A stretch of DNA of 64,000 bases from Acetobacter indonesiensis. GTDB lineage: Bacteria > Pseudomonadota > Alphaproteobacteria > Acetobacterales > Acetobacteraceae. Of the stretch, positions 44,898 through 53,690 are shown piece by piece (positions within the stretch are counted from its first letter, which is position 1; the number at the start of each line of letters is the position of its first letter). A program made the position numbers and the translations under genes. The notes below the pieces were generated by a model. The model did not search any database. It worked only from the letters and a program-made list of their open reading frames with translations, and was not told the origin of the DNA. The DNA is taken from contig NZ_BAMW01000050.1 in NCBI RefSeq assembly GCF_000963945.1, positions 1 to 64,000 of the forward strand, read 5' to 3'.

Positions 44898-44934
44898 GGC
44901 TGTGCAGAGATTTTCTGCACAGCCTTTTGGTTTT
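44898..44934 (+). terminator. Rho-independent terminator
   Basis: GGCTGTGCAGA and TCTGCACAGCC form an 11-bp stem with a GATTT loop, followed by TTTTGGTTTT. It ends the phospholipase C transcript. Confidence 0.85.
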
Positions 44935-44953
44935 GCCGGGAAAAGCCAGAAAG

Positions 44954-45661
44954 TTAATCAATAGGCGGCGTTTCCACCATGACCAGTTCGGCGTCGGCCG
45001 CGGCAGTTAGCGTTACACTGTCCATATCTGCAATGGCAGCACCGTCACGCTCATGCAGCGTCTTTCCCTCTATCGAAATTTCGCCTTTGGCAACGACCAG
45101 ATAAGCAAGGCGGTCCTTTCCCAATGGGTAGGATATTGTTTGCCCCTGTTTTAGAGATGCCCCCAGAACGCGTGCATCCGTATTTAGGCGAAGCGCATCT
45201 TTATCTTCAGTATGGCCTGATGCCAGAACGGCAAATTGTCCGTCCCGCCCGGCTTTAGGGAAAGGCCGTGTTCCCCATGATGGGGTATGCCCCTTGCGGT
45301 CTGGAAGAATCCAGATCTGAAACAGTCGGGTTTCAGTCTGTTCCAGATTATATTCACTATGCCGGATACCGGAACCAGCAGACATAACCTGTACATCACC
45401 TGCTTCGGTGCGCCCAACATTACCCAGACTGTCTTTGTGGGTAATGGCCCCTTCACGCACATAGGTAATAATTTCCATGTCGCTATGTGGGTGAGTCGGG
45501 AAGCCACCGCCGGGTGCGATTGTATCATCGTTCCAGACCCGCAGCGTTCCCCAATGCATACGTTCGGGGTTGAAATACTGTGAAAAGGAAAAATGATACC
45601 GCGCATCCAGCCAGCCGTGGTTGGCATGGCCCAATTCTGCAAAAGGTCTGACGTCAATCAT
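44954..45661 (-). CDS. Pirin-family bicupin (YhhW-like)
   Basis: This 235 aa double-cupin has MIDVRPFAELGHANHGWLDARYHFSF and NDDTIAPGGGFPTHPHSDMEIITYV, which carries the metal-binding His residues of pirins and quercetin 2,3-dioxygenases. It acts in the cytoplasm, as a dioxygenase-like or redox-sensing protein. ATG 45661 is chosen; the longer frame to 45853 runs into the divergent LysR gene. The LysR neighbour probably regulates it. Confidence 0.9.
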   Translation of the reverse strand: MIDVRPFAELGHANHGWLDARYHFSFSQYFNPERMHWGTLRVWNDDTIAPGGGFPTHPHSDMEIITYVREGAITHKDSLGNVGRTEAGDVQVMSAGSGIRHSEYNLEQTETRLFQIWILPDRKGHTPSWGTRPFPKAGRDGQFAVLASGHTEDKDALRLNTDARVLGASLKQGQTISYPLGKDRLAYLVVAKGEISIEGKTLHERDGAAIADMDSVTLTAAADAELVMVETPPID

Positions 45662-45766
45662 GGGACGTTTCTCCAGATGATGTTTTGTTATTGAGCCAAA
45701 GCTAGACGGTTTCTTGTCGCCAATATATAGAAATGAAAGAAACACATCATTTCCGGATTTTAACTG

Positions 45767-46684
45767 ATGCGCTTGCCAGATCTGGAGGCATGGGCCGTTT
45801 TTGCTTGCGTGGCAGAACAAGGGTCTTTTGCCCGTGCCGCCGATGTTCTTCACCTGTCAAAACCAACGGTTTCAAAGGCTGTCAGCCGGTTGGAAGCAAG
45901 CCTTGGTACCGCCTTGCTCAACCGAACATCGCGTCAGCTTTCCCTGACAGAAACAGGGCGGCGCGTTCTGGAACACGCACATCGACTGGTGAGTGAAGCA
46001 GAAGCAGCAGAAGCCGTGGCGCGGGAGGGTACATTGCGCCCCGCGGGTGTGCTGCGAGTGGCTGCGCCCATGACATTTGGCATTCAGCACCTTTCGCCTC
46101 TTTTGCCAGAGTTTCTACGCCTCTACCCCGATATTGATCTGACAATCGACTTCAATGATTCCGTGGTTGATCTTGTGGCGGAGGGATACGACGTCGCCTT
46201 GAGGGTGTCCGCGCTGGCAGATTCTTCGCTCAAGGCACGAAAACTCTGCACCGTACGGCGGGTTCTGGTGGCGACACCGGATTGGATAAGTAAGAGCGGC
46301 GGAATAGCGCAACCGTATGATCTGGCTCGCCACAAAGGATTTGTGTACACCAATCTGTCTGCACCCGGCACAGTAAGGTTGAAGCATGCGCATCAGCCAG
46401 AATATGTGCTGTCGCAAAATGCCCGATTACGGGCGAATAATGCGGAAGCATTTTTGCCGACGCTATATGCGGGGCTTGGGTATGGTCTGTTTCCTGAATT
46501 CATGGTGTGGGATGGCTTGAAAAACGGCTCCCTTTTGCCGCTGCTACCGGAATGGCAGGCTTCGTCCATTGCGGTTTATCTGGTTACACCGCCAACGTTG
46601 CTACGTCCCATCCGGCTAACGGTTTTCTTGGATTACCTGACACACAATTTTGTCAAAGCACCATGGGCAACCCGACGTGATTAA
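45767..46684 (+). CDS. LysR-family regulator
   Basis: This 305 aa regulator has an N-terminal HTH (LEAWAVFACVAEQGSFARAADVLHLSKPTVSKAVSRLEA-like pattern) and an effector domain starting LRVAAPMTFGIQHLSP, the CrgA-like group. It is divergent from the pirin gene across about 105 nt, the usual arrangement for a LysR and its target. It lacks a clear ribosome site before the ATG. A terminator follows. Confidence 0.9.
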   Translation: MRLPDLEAWAVFACVAEQGSFARAADVLHLSKPTVSKAVSRLEASLGTALLNRTSRQLSLTETGRRVLEHAHRLVSEAEAAEAVAREGTLRPAGVLRVAAPMTFGIQHLSPLLPEFLRLYPDIDLTIDFNDSVVDLVAEGYDVALRVSALADSSLKARKLCTVRRVLVATPDWISKSGGIAQPYDLARHKGFVYTNLSAPGTVRLKHAHQPEYVLSQNARLRANNAEAFLPTLYAGLGYGLFPEFMVWDGLKNGSLLPLLPEWQASSIAVYLVTPPTLLRPIRLTVFLDYLTHNFVKAPWATRRD

Positions 46685-46711
46685 AGCAGGTGATATGCTA
46701 CACCTGCTTTT
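46683..46711 (+). terminator. Rho-independent terminator
   Basis: AAAGCAGGTG pairs with CACCTGCTTT across an 8-nt loop, overlapping the LysR stop codon, then T and AT-rich sequence. Confidence 0.7.
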
Positions 46712-46894
46712 GAAATTATTTGGCACAAGCACGATATATTATGATGTTAACCAGTTTCTTTAAGCAACACTGGAAAAAGCGGATTTATCCCTTTGTGTCA
46801 ATGCATCATCTCGCTTTTGGCCTGCGCTTGTGACACACCCTTAAACCAAAGCAGCGAGGAAACCAGTTTGTGTCACGGAATACAGTTCTAAAAT

Positions 46895-48418
46895 TTAATG
46901 GGAGAAAAGATCATTTTTAACAACATTATTTTCAAATTCTGAAAAATTCTTTTCCAAAGCCATTTGTAGACGGGCTTTTTCATTATGACTTAGAAAATTC
47001 TGGCAGATTTTTGCTTCTGGTTTTTTGCAGAGCATAGTCATAGCACCTTTCTGCCACAGGCTTTCGCCCGGTATAAACGCATACTCCAGACCGTTGCGGG
47101 AAAGCTGCTTTATGTCCTGATAAGTCAGGGGCCATGTGGTCGCTGCGCGGATGTACTCTTGCGTCAGGTTTCCGCGGGAAACACCTTCATCATCCGTTGA
47201 CAGGGCAACAGGTACACCAGCACGGCGATACAAGGAAAATGGATGGTTTTTCCCTTTAATATTCAAAATAACATCATTGCTGGTCAGATTGATCTCGACC
47301 ATAATTTTTTTGTTAGCCATTTCCGTCAAAAGGCTGCTGGCATCATTTTCCCAGAGAATATCAATACCGTGGCCTACGCGGCGGGCGCCGGCAATTTCCA
47401 CTGCGGACCGGATATGGTGTGTCAGCCCTTCTGGCGGGACAAGACCCGGGGTCAGTTCACCTGCATGCAGACTTAGTTTTACGTCTGGGTAAACAGCGTT
47501 CAATGCCTGAAACATGCGCATATGTTTATCGTAATCACGCATTGAAATCATGTCGTCTTCCGGGGCGACAATGTTGACACCGACAAAGCGCGGGTCTGTA
47601 TGCGCAACGTCATAACCCGCATAAAGCTGCGCAAAAACGGCTTCTGGGGGCAGCGTGCGCAGCGTCTGATACAGATAACGCACGGTAACGGCGCAACCGG
47701 GGTGCGCGTGTGCAGACCCACACTGCATGACCTGCTGTGCCTGCTGTTCCATCTGGTCGGTTTCGTGTCGTGCTGCGGCGACTAACTGCGGCAATTCGGG
47801 GGTCAGTGCTTTTATGGCGTCAGCATAGTTTTCGTCCTGTAGCGGATGTTTGCTGCCTGCTGCGATCATTCCACCCAAGCCAGGCGATATCATCAACTCT
47901 ACATATGTGACGTGATCCTGTGCGGCACGGTCTAGCGCTTCAGCCAGACTGTCACCCATATGTTTTTCTGCGGCTGCCACAAAACCGGAAAACGTTGCAA
48001 AGAAATGGTCGTGCCCTGAACGGTCGGTGGCAGTTGGTACAAAATCGCGCATCGACAGGGCGTCAATCATACGATTTTCGGCCCCGGAATTATTTGCCAG
48101 AGCGGTGGCGGGCAATTCCCCTTTGCCCAGCGTAGCCGTGCACCCATGGGGAAGAATTTTACCCTGATTGACGGAAAGACAGAGCCCATCCTGTGCCGCC
48201 CATTTCAAGTAACTTTCCGCATACACAGCACCGACCAGATGATTGTGCAGATCAGCCCCTTTGGGAAACTGCCGCATAAAGAGTGCCAGTCGCACCGGGT
48301 CAGATTGCAGTGTTGTGAAAATACGCGCGGTTTTCTGTTCGTTCCCCGGTGTTGCCTGACAGACGGACACTGACGCTGTCAGAAAAACACTAGCCAGAAG
48401 AAGGGAACGGACCATCAT
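46895..48418 (-). CDS. Exported adenosine deaminase-like hydrolase
   Basis: This 507 aa metal-dependent hydrolase has a signal peptide (MVRSLLLASVFLTASVSVCQA). The ADA fold shows DLHNHLVGA (two zinc His), LHAGELTPG, RVGHGID and ALSTDDEGVSRG. The long N-terminal insertion and secretion resemble the adenosine-deaminase growth-factor type rather than cytoplasmic Add. It probably deaminates adenosine or a related purine in the periplasm. With the S1/P1 nuclease nearby it could help recycle extracellular nucleic acids; that link is inference. Confidence 0.88.
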   Translation of the reverse strand: MMVRSLLLASVFLTASVSVCQATPGNEQKTARIFTTLQSDPVRLALFMRQFPKGADLHNHLVGAVYAESYLKWAAQDGLCLSVNQGKILPHGCTATLGKGELPATALANNSGAENRMIDALSMRDFVPTATDRSGHDHFFATFSGFVAAAEKHMGDSLAEALDRAAQDHVTYVELMISPGLGGMIAAGSKHPLQDENYADAIKALTPELPQLVAAARHETDQMEQQAQQVMQCGSAHAHPGCAVTVRYLYQTLRTLPPEAVFAQLYAGYDVAHTDPRFVGVNIVAPEDDMISMRDYDKHMRMFQALNAVYPDVKLSLHAGELTPGLVPPEGLTHHIRSAVEIAGARRVGHGIDILWENDASSLLTEMANKKIMVEINLTSNDVILNIKGKNHPFSLYRRAGVPVALSTDDEGVSRGNLTQEYIRAATTWPLTYQDIKQLSRNGLEYAFIPGESLWQKGAMTMLCKKPEAKICQNFLSHNEKARLQMALEKNFSEFENNVVKNDLFSH

Positions 48419-48436
48419 GACGCAGCACCACCACCA

Positions 48437-48478
48437 GAAAAAAGAGGCAGAGCATTTTCGTTTACTAAAAACTCTGCC
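48437..48478 (-). terminator. Rho-independent terminator of cobW operon
   Basis: On the minus strand GGCAGAG and CTCTGCC form a stem around an AT-rich loop, followed by a T-run (complement of 48437-48444). It lies about 100 nt past the downstream hypothetical gene. Confidence 0.6.
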
Positions 48479-48582
48479 GTTTGCTGTTCTGATTTATACA
48501 GAAAAGTGAGGCTTCTCAAAACCGATCATGATGCTCATGAGCGTCCGTGCGTGTTTGACTCTTGACGCACAGGCCGGTTTTT

Positions 48583-48990
48583 TTAGAGCGGATTACCTGA
48601 TTTTGTGTCTGCATAGCGAAGGATGCTGACAGCCGCAGCATCGTGCGGCAGTGGGTTTCCGTAATCAGTATTGTATCGTGTGGCAAAGGCGTCTCGCTCC
48701 AGCCGCTCGCAGTAGTCAAGGTAGCGGATCAACGCCCTTTCCGCCCGGTGGGTGGGGCCATGAACGCGTTTGTAATGACGCCAGAGCACCAGCGCATTGA
48801 CGGCCCACGCATCATACGCATGCTCACGTAATCTCTGCCTGATTGAAGGGGGAAGCTGATCGAACGCCGACCATTCATCCCCTTGGTACCGATGCCAGAT
48901 TTCGTGACGCAATGTACGCTCGTTTGATGGCATATCGGTTGTAACAAAGTTGCTTTTGTAAGCCGAGTGCAGGGTGTGGCGTGTGGTCAT
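48583..48990 (-). CDS. DUF6525-like small protein
   Basis: This is a 135 aa protein rich in Arg, His and Tyr. HEIWHRYQGDEWSAFDQLPPSIRQRL and AYDAWAVNALVLWRHYKR resemble the DUF6525 family of alphaproteobacteria. No membrane segment or signal peptide is seen. It begins 11 nt after the zinc-type CobW stop and so is probably in its operon, under the same Zur-like site. A link to zinc limitation is inferred from that position only. Confidence 0.6.
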   Translation of the reverse strand: MTTRHTLHSAYKSNFVTTDMPSNERTLRHEIWHRYQGDEWSAFDQLPPSIRQRLREHAYDAWAVNALVLWRHYKRVHGPTHRAERALIRYLDYCERLERDAFATRYNTDYGNPLPHDAAAVSILRYADTKSGNPL

Positions 48991-49001
48991 GCTGAACCTC
49001 G

Positions 49002-50216
49002 TCAGGCGGCTTCACGTCGCCAGATGGGGAAGGGGTCTGGCAGATGGGCATAGCGTTCCGGGTCAAATTTCTGGATGCCGTCTTCCGGTATCAGGCAGGC
49101 ATCCAGTGATGCACGCAGGGCGGTTTCATCCATATCCCGCGTGCCGATGAACACAATTTCCTGCCGTCGGTCACCAAACACCGGATCCCATTTTCTCAGC
49201 ACAAAGTCGCGCCATTGGTCTGTGTCCGGCCACTGGTTTTTGGGAATAGCGGCCCACCACAACCCTATGGCCTGATTGCGTACCAGTGCACCGGCTTGCC
49301 CCACTTCACCCACCCAGTCCGGGCGCGTGGCCAGCCAGAAATGCCCCTTTGTCCGCACAACACCGGGCCAGTGTGAATCAAGAAATGCCTTGAATTTTTC
49401 CGGTTGAAATGGCCTGCGGGCGCGATAGACAAAGCTGCTGATGCCGTATTCCTCGGTTTCAGGCGTGTGGTCCTGAAAGCCATAAAGCTCCTTGAACCAG
49501 AGGGGATGTTGGTGGGCTTTGTCATAGTCGAAGCGGCCAGTATTCAGCACACGGTTCAGCGGCACCTGACCCATATCGGTTTCTATGATGTCCGCATCCG
49601 GGTTCAGTGCCAGGACAATCTGCCGGGCAGCCTCAACCTGATCTGCCGTGGCGGTCGAAATTTTGTTGATTACCACGACGTCTGCAAACTCAATCTGTTC
49701 AACCAGCAGATCAACAAGGGCGCGATCGTCTTCATCACCCGCGGTTTCTCCCCGGTCTTTCAGGAAGTCGGTCGAGGCATAATCATTCAGTAGATTCACG
49801 GCATCGACAACGGTCACCATCGTGTCCAGCTTGGCGATATCGCTTAGACTGTTACCGTCTTCATCCCGGAATTCAAACGTCGCGGCTACGGGCAGGGGCT
49901 CTGCAATGCCGGTTGATTCTATCAGAAGGTAATCAAACTTTCCTTCTGCCGCCAGCCGGTGCACTTCCTGCAACAGGTCATCGCGCAATGTGCAGCAGAT
50001 GCAGCCGTTGGTCATTTCCACCAGCTTTTCATCCGTGCGGGACAGGTCGCTGCCTCCTTCACGGATCAGGTCGGCATCAATGTTCACTTCGCTCATGTCG
50101 TTTACAATGACCGCCACCTTTCGGCCTTCGCGGTTATTGAGAATATGGTTGAGCAGCGTGGTCTTGCCTGCCCCCAGAAAGCCGGAGAGCACGGTAACGG
50201 GCAATAAGGCGGGCAT
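49002..50216 (-). CDS. CobW/COG0523 GTPase, zinc metallochaperone type
   Basis: This 404 aa P-loop GTPase has Walker [13 protein letters not shown] (residues 12-23), the metal-binding CxCC motif [10 protein letters not shown] (Cys72, 74, 75) and a C-terminal CobW domain. Members with a CxCC motif and a Zur site (ZigA/ZagA/YciC type) deliver zinc to proteins under zinc limitation, rather than cobalt for B12. A Zur-like palindrome lies 46 nt upstream of the start. It is divergent from the cobalamin riboswitch, a coincidence of placement that could mislead functional assignment. Confidence 0.9.
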   Translation of the reverse strand: MPALLPVTVLSGFLGAGKTTLLNHILNNREGRKVAVIVNDMSEVNIDADLIREGGSDLSRTDEKLVEMTNGCICCTLRDDLLQEVHRLAAEGKFDYLLIESTGIAEPLPVAATFEFRDEDGNSLSDIAKLDTMVTVVDAVNLLNDYASTDFLKDRGETAGDEDDRALVDLLVEQIEFADVVVINKISTATADQVEAARQIVLALNPDADIIETDMGQVPLNRVLNTGRFDYDKAHQHPLWFKELYGFQDHTPETEEYGISSFVYRARRPFQPEKFKAFLDSHWPGVVRTKGHFWLATRPDWVGEVGQAGALVRNQAIGLWWAAIPKNQWPDTDQWRDFVLRKWDPVFGDRRQEIVFIGTRDMDETALRASLDACLIPEDGIQKFDPERYAHLPDPFPIWRREAA

Positions 50217-50261
50217 GGGGGCTTCCTTAAAAAACGTCAGAGATCATCATGGCAGCATATA

Positions 50262-50278
50262 ATGTTATAGTATAACAT
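50262..50278. promoter_or_regulatory. Zur-box-like palindrome
   Basis: ATGTTATAGTATAACAT is a perfect palindrome around a central G and matches the alphaproteobacterial Zur motif (TGTTATA-TATAACA core). It lies in the cobW promoter and would shut the gene off when zinc is plentiful. Confidence 0.75.
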
Positions 50279-50377
50279 ATCAATATCTGACTGTGAAAAT
50301 AACGGAAATGTTGGAGCTGCATGCGCGGTAGTCCGCCGTATTTCTTGACAGTCAAATGGCTTTGGCGGCACATCCGG

Positions 50378-50575
50378 GCCTGATGGTTCTCTCCCCCTGC
50401 GGGAAAGATGCAAAAGGGAACCGGGTGAGCCTGCTGCATGTCGCGGGCAAGGCCCGGGCTGTCCCCGCAACTGTAAGCGGAATGCCCTGCATGTTGGCTA
50501 CGGCCAGACCACTGGGAGCACATCCTGGGAAGGTTAGTGCAGGGTGCGATACCGTAAGTCAGGAAACCTGCCATC
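50378..50575 (+). ncRNA. Cobalamin riboswitch
   Basis: The conserved pieces appear in order: GCCTGATGGTTCT, AAAAGGGAACCGGGTG, CCCCGCAACTGTAAGCGG, CACTGGGAGCACATCCTGGGAAGG and the B12 box GTAAGTCAGGAAACCTGCC. They match the AdoCbl riboswitch class. It precedes btuB and should lower expression of the uptake operon when cobalamin is abundant. A TTGACA at 50345-50350 is a plausible -35 for its promoter. Confidence 0.93.
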
Positions 50576-50721
50576 AGCCGGGGTTGCAGACGGGAAATGC
50601 TGATCGGGGTGTGTCGGCAGAGCGACTGGATCATGGCCATGCCAGAGTGTCAGGGTATGGTTGCGTCTTCAGTCTTTCTCTCGTGGCAACGTCTTATTTA
50701 CCACGAGGCTCTGTTTCTGTG

Positions 50722-52842
50722 ATGTTCCGCAAAACGCTTCTTGTCAGTTCCACCGTTTTCACGCTGTGCCATGTTGTTGCGCACGCGGCTGATGTGCCGC
50801 CGTCTTCATCGGTAAAACGGCAGGCTACATCGCAACATGCGGTGCCAGAGAATGTGCGTAAGCCGGCAATCAATGTGCCCGCAGCGGTAAAGCCTGCGCC
50901 CTCTGTCGTGCGTCAGGCAGAAAGTGCGGCTGAGCAGATTACGGTGAGTGCCGCCCGCACCCCAACCCGCACGGACGATATCGGGACGGCACTGACCATT
51001 ATTACGGAAGATCAGATCAAAACACAGCAGCGCCGCACGTTGCCAGACATACTAGCGCGGCAGCCGGGGCTGAATGTTGTGCGGTCTGGCGGTTTCGGGG
51101 CAACAACCTCAATCTTCATGCGTGGTAATAACGCTAATGAAGTGAAGGTGCGGCTGGATGGCATGGACATTAACGATGGCAGTTCAGCCAGCGGTATGTT
51201 TGATGCAGGCCAGTTTGTGACAGATGGTCTGGGCCGTATTGAAATTCTGCGTGGTCCGCAAAGCGGCCTGTATGGTGCAGACGCCATGGCGGGCGTCATT
51301 GATATGACCACGGCACAGGGGCAGGGACGTTTTAAGCCGTTTGTGCGGATAGAAGGCGGCTCTTACGGTACGTTCAATCAGGTTCTGGGCGCACGGGGCA
51401 GTAAGGGACGCTTCCATTATAATGTGGAGCTGTCTCATTACCGGATGGACGGTTTTCATTCCATTCCGCGTTATATTGAACGGTATTATGGTGCCACGCG
51501 TGACCAACGGCATAAATCGAACCGGAACGATAACCGGGGAGCGAATATCCGTCTGGGGTACGACGTTACCCATAATTTTGATCTCGGCCTGACAGCGCGT
51601 CTGATACAAAGCAATTATCACACTTATTCCCTGTATGACTTGCAGAGTGAAGCCTACGGAGGCGGCCCTGTTCGGGAGCAGAACACCCAGAACGAAGCCA
51701 TTGTACGTGGCACAGCGCATCTGGTGTCATGGAACGGGTTTCTTGATCAGGTCATTGGCCTTGGCTACATGACCAACCGTAATCGGTGGAACGAAACGGG
51801 GCTGTATGCCACCGGGCCAGATTATTATCGGTCGAGCCGCCTGAAAATAGACTGGCACGGCACGTTCGATTTCAAGAAATACGGCACCCTGCTGGTGGGC
51901 GCTGAGCATTTTCATGAAACGTTTGATTCCAGCCACACGGCGGCATCTGCTTACGATACCGGCTATCACACACAGGCCAGCATGGATACGACAGCAGGCT
52001 ATGGTCAGTATCAGGGCAACTGGAACCATATTTTGTATGGGGCTGCCAACATTCGGTATGATTCCAATTCCCGGTACGGAAATTACGTGACGTGGCGAGT
52101 AGCGCCGTCCATCCATATTCCTAATACGGGCACCATTATCAAAGCCAGTGCCGGGTCGGGCTTTCATGGGCCAACCCTTTATCAGCTTTTCTTCAGTCAG
52201 ATTGGGTCAAGTTATTCCCAAACGGGTAACCCCAATCTGCGGGCCGAACGGCTGATTGGTTATGATGCCGGGGTGGAGCAAAAACTGCTGAGTGATAAAC
52301 TGCATTTCGGCGCAACATGGTATGATAACCGGGTTAAAAACCTTATCCAGTCAACAGATACAGTGCAGATGGCGGGTGGATACCCCTATTACCAGTATTC
52401 TTATGACAACGTCGCACAGGCCCGGATGTATGGGGTTGAGGCGTTTCTTGACTGGAAAGCGCTTAAAACCCTTGATTTCAACCTGAACTATACATGGACC
52501 CATGCGCGCGATTTAAGCAACGATACCGTTTTGCAGCGTCGCCCACAGCATAAGTTTAATTTCAATACAACATGGACCCCGGTGCAGGATCTGACGTTTT
52601 CTGGCAATATTCTGTACGTCAGCGGCTGGCGTGACCTGCCGGTTATCGGTACGTCCTATTGCAGTACATGCGGTAAAGGGCATGGGTATTTCACCATTGA
52701 TATTGCTGCAAACTATAAAATCAATCGCTACATCAGTATTTTTGCGCGTGCCGATAACCTGCTGAACCGGCAGTATGAGGAGCCGATCGGGTATCTTCAG
52801 CCGGGGCGTGGCGGGTATGGCGGCATTACCGTGAGTTACTGA
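50722..52842 (+). CDS. btuB: BtuB-type TonB-dependent cobalamin receptor
   Basis: This 706 aa outer-membrane receptor has a signal peptide (MFRKTLLVSSTVFTLCHVVAHAAD), TonB box EQITVSA, and a plug with RTLPDILARQPGLNVV, FMRGNNANEVKVRLDGMDIND and ILRGPQSGLYGADAMAGVI, all BtuB-like. The barrel ends GGITVSY. ATG 50722 is chosen; the frame open from 50356 runs through the riboswitch. It sits behind the cobalamin riboswitch and its stop overlaps btuF, which confirms the substrate as a corrinoid. Confidence 0.95.
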   Translation: MFRKTLLVSSTVFTLCHVVAHAADVPPSSSVKRQATSQHAVPENVRKPAINVPAAVKPAPSVVRQAESAAEQITVSAARTPTRTDDIGTALTIITEDQIKTQQRRTLPDILARQPGLNVVRSGGFGATTSIFMRGNNANEVKVRLDGMDINDGSSASGMFDAGQFVTDGLGRIEILRGPQSGLYGADAMAGVIDMTTAQGQGRFKPFVRIEGGSYGTFNQVLGARGSKGRFHYNVELSHYRMDGFHSIPRYIERYYGATRDQRHKSNRNDNRGANIRLGYDVTHNFDLGLTARLIQSNYHTYSLYDLQSEAYGGGPVREQNTQNEAIVRGTAHLVSWNGFLDQVIGLGYMTNRNRWNETGLYATGPDYYRSSRLKIDWHGTFDFKKYGTLLVGAEHFHETFDSSHTAASAYDTGYHTQASMDTTAGYGQYQGNWNHILYGAANIRYDSNSRYGNYVTWRVAPSIHIPNTGTIIKASAGSGFHGPTLYQLFFSQIGSSYSQTGNPNLRAERLIGYDAGVEQKLLSDKLHFGATWYDNRVKNLIQSTDTVQMAGGYPYYQYSYDNVAQARMYGVEAFLDWKALKTLDFNLNYTWTHARDLSNDTVLQRRPQHKFNFNTTWTPVQDLTFSGNILYVSGWRDLPVIGTSYCSTCGKGHGYFTIDIAANYKINRYISIFARADNLLNRQYEEPIGYLQPGRGGYGGITVSY

Positions 52843-53690
52843 TGCGCCGCTGGCTTCTGCGTCTGCTCTGCGTCTGTGTTGTGGGCGCAGGGAGCCTGCC
52901 CTCGGTGCAGGCGGCAGAGCGGATTGTTTCGCTGAATCTCTGCACAGACCAGTTGGCCCTGCTGCTGGCAGACAGGGCCCAGATTGCTGGTCTGAGCCCG
53001 TTAGTGAGAGACTGTTCTGGCTCGGTGCTGTGTCAGACAGCTGCAACTGTGCCAATTATCGCGCCATCGGCTGAAAACGTGATTGCGGCTCAACCCGATG
53101 TTGTTCTGGCAGGACAGTTTACTGCGCGTGTGGCCGTAAAGGCCGCGCGTGAGGTTGGTGCGCAGGTGCTGACCTTACCCCCGGCATCGTCCTTGGCAGA
53201 TATTCCGGTACAGATCATGCAGGTGGCGCGGGCTGTCGGGCACCCGGAGCGGGGGGGCGCACTGGTGGCAGCGTTTCAGAAACGTCTTGCTGAAATTTCC
53301 TTATCCCGTCAGCAGACTGACCCGGTGGCGGCGGTGTATGAAGCCAACGGGTTTGTGGCGGGCCCAAAGTCTCTGCCAGATGATGTGCTGGCCCATGCTG
53401 GGTTGCGTAATCTCTCAACCGTTGCGGGTATCACCGCAGTTGGCCGCGTGCCGTTAGAGACACTTCTGGCGCACCAACCCGATCTGTTGATACGAGACAG
53501 ATCAGGACAGGGGTATTCTTTGGCACAAGGCATGCTTGATAACCCGGTGTTGAAACATTTTTTTCTCAACAACCACGCGGTCGATGTCCCTGCGTCGCTA
53601 TGGCTTTGTGGTTTACCGCAGACACTGGATGCCGTTGCCATTCTGCGGAACGTGCGTGACAGCCTTAAACAGATGCAGGGCGTACCATGA
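52842..53690 (+). CDS. btuF: Periplasmic cobalamin-binding protein (BtuF-like)
   Basis: This 282 aa class III solute-binding protein has a signal peptide (to VQAAE), then RIVSLNLCTDQLALLL, which is the typical BtuF start, and AQPDVVLAGQ. A Trp-Cys near the C-terminus (ASLWLCGLPQ) is unusual. It hands cobalamin from BtuB to the BtuCD transporter. TGATG overlap with btuB and ATGA overlap with btuC. Confidence 0.9.
   Translation: MRRWLLRLLCVCVVGAGSLPSVQAAERIVSLNLCTDQLALLLADRAQIAGLSPLVRDCSGSVLCQTAATVPIIAPSAENVIAAQPDVVLAGQFTARVAVKAAREVGAQVLTLPPASSLADIPVQIMQVARAVGHPERGGALVAAFQKRLAEISLSRQQTDPVAAVYEANGFVAGPKSLPDDVLAHAGLRNLSTVAGITAVGRVPLETLLAHQPDLLIRDRSGQGYSLAQGMLDNPVLKHFFLNNHAVDVPASLWLCGLPQTLDAVAILRNVRDSLKQMQGVP

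Noticed and set aside
44156-44920. Minus-strand open frame across the phospholipase C gene
   Set aside because: Shadow frame of a well-supported gene, with no ribosome site or family match.
50356-50721. N-terminal extension of btuB
   Set aside because: It lies in the cobalamin riboswitch; ATG 50722 starts a clear signal peptide.
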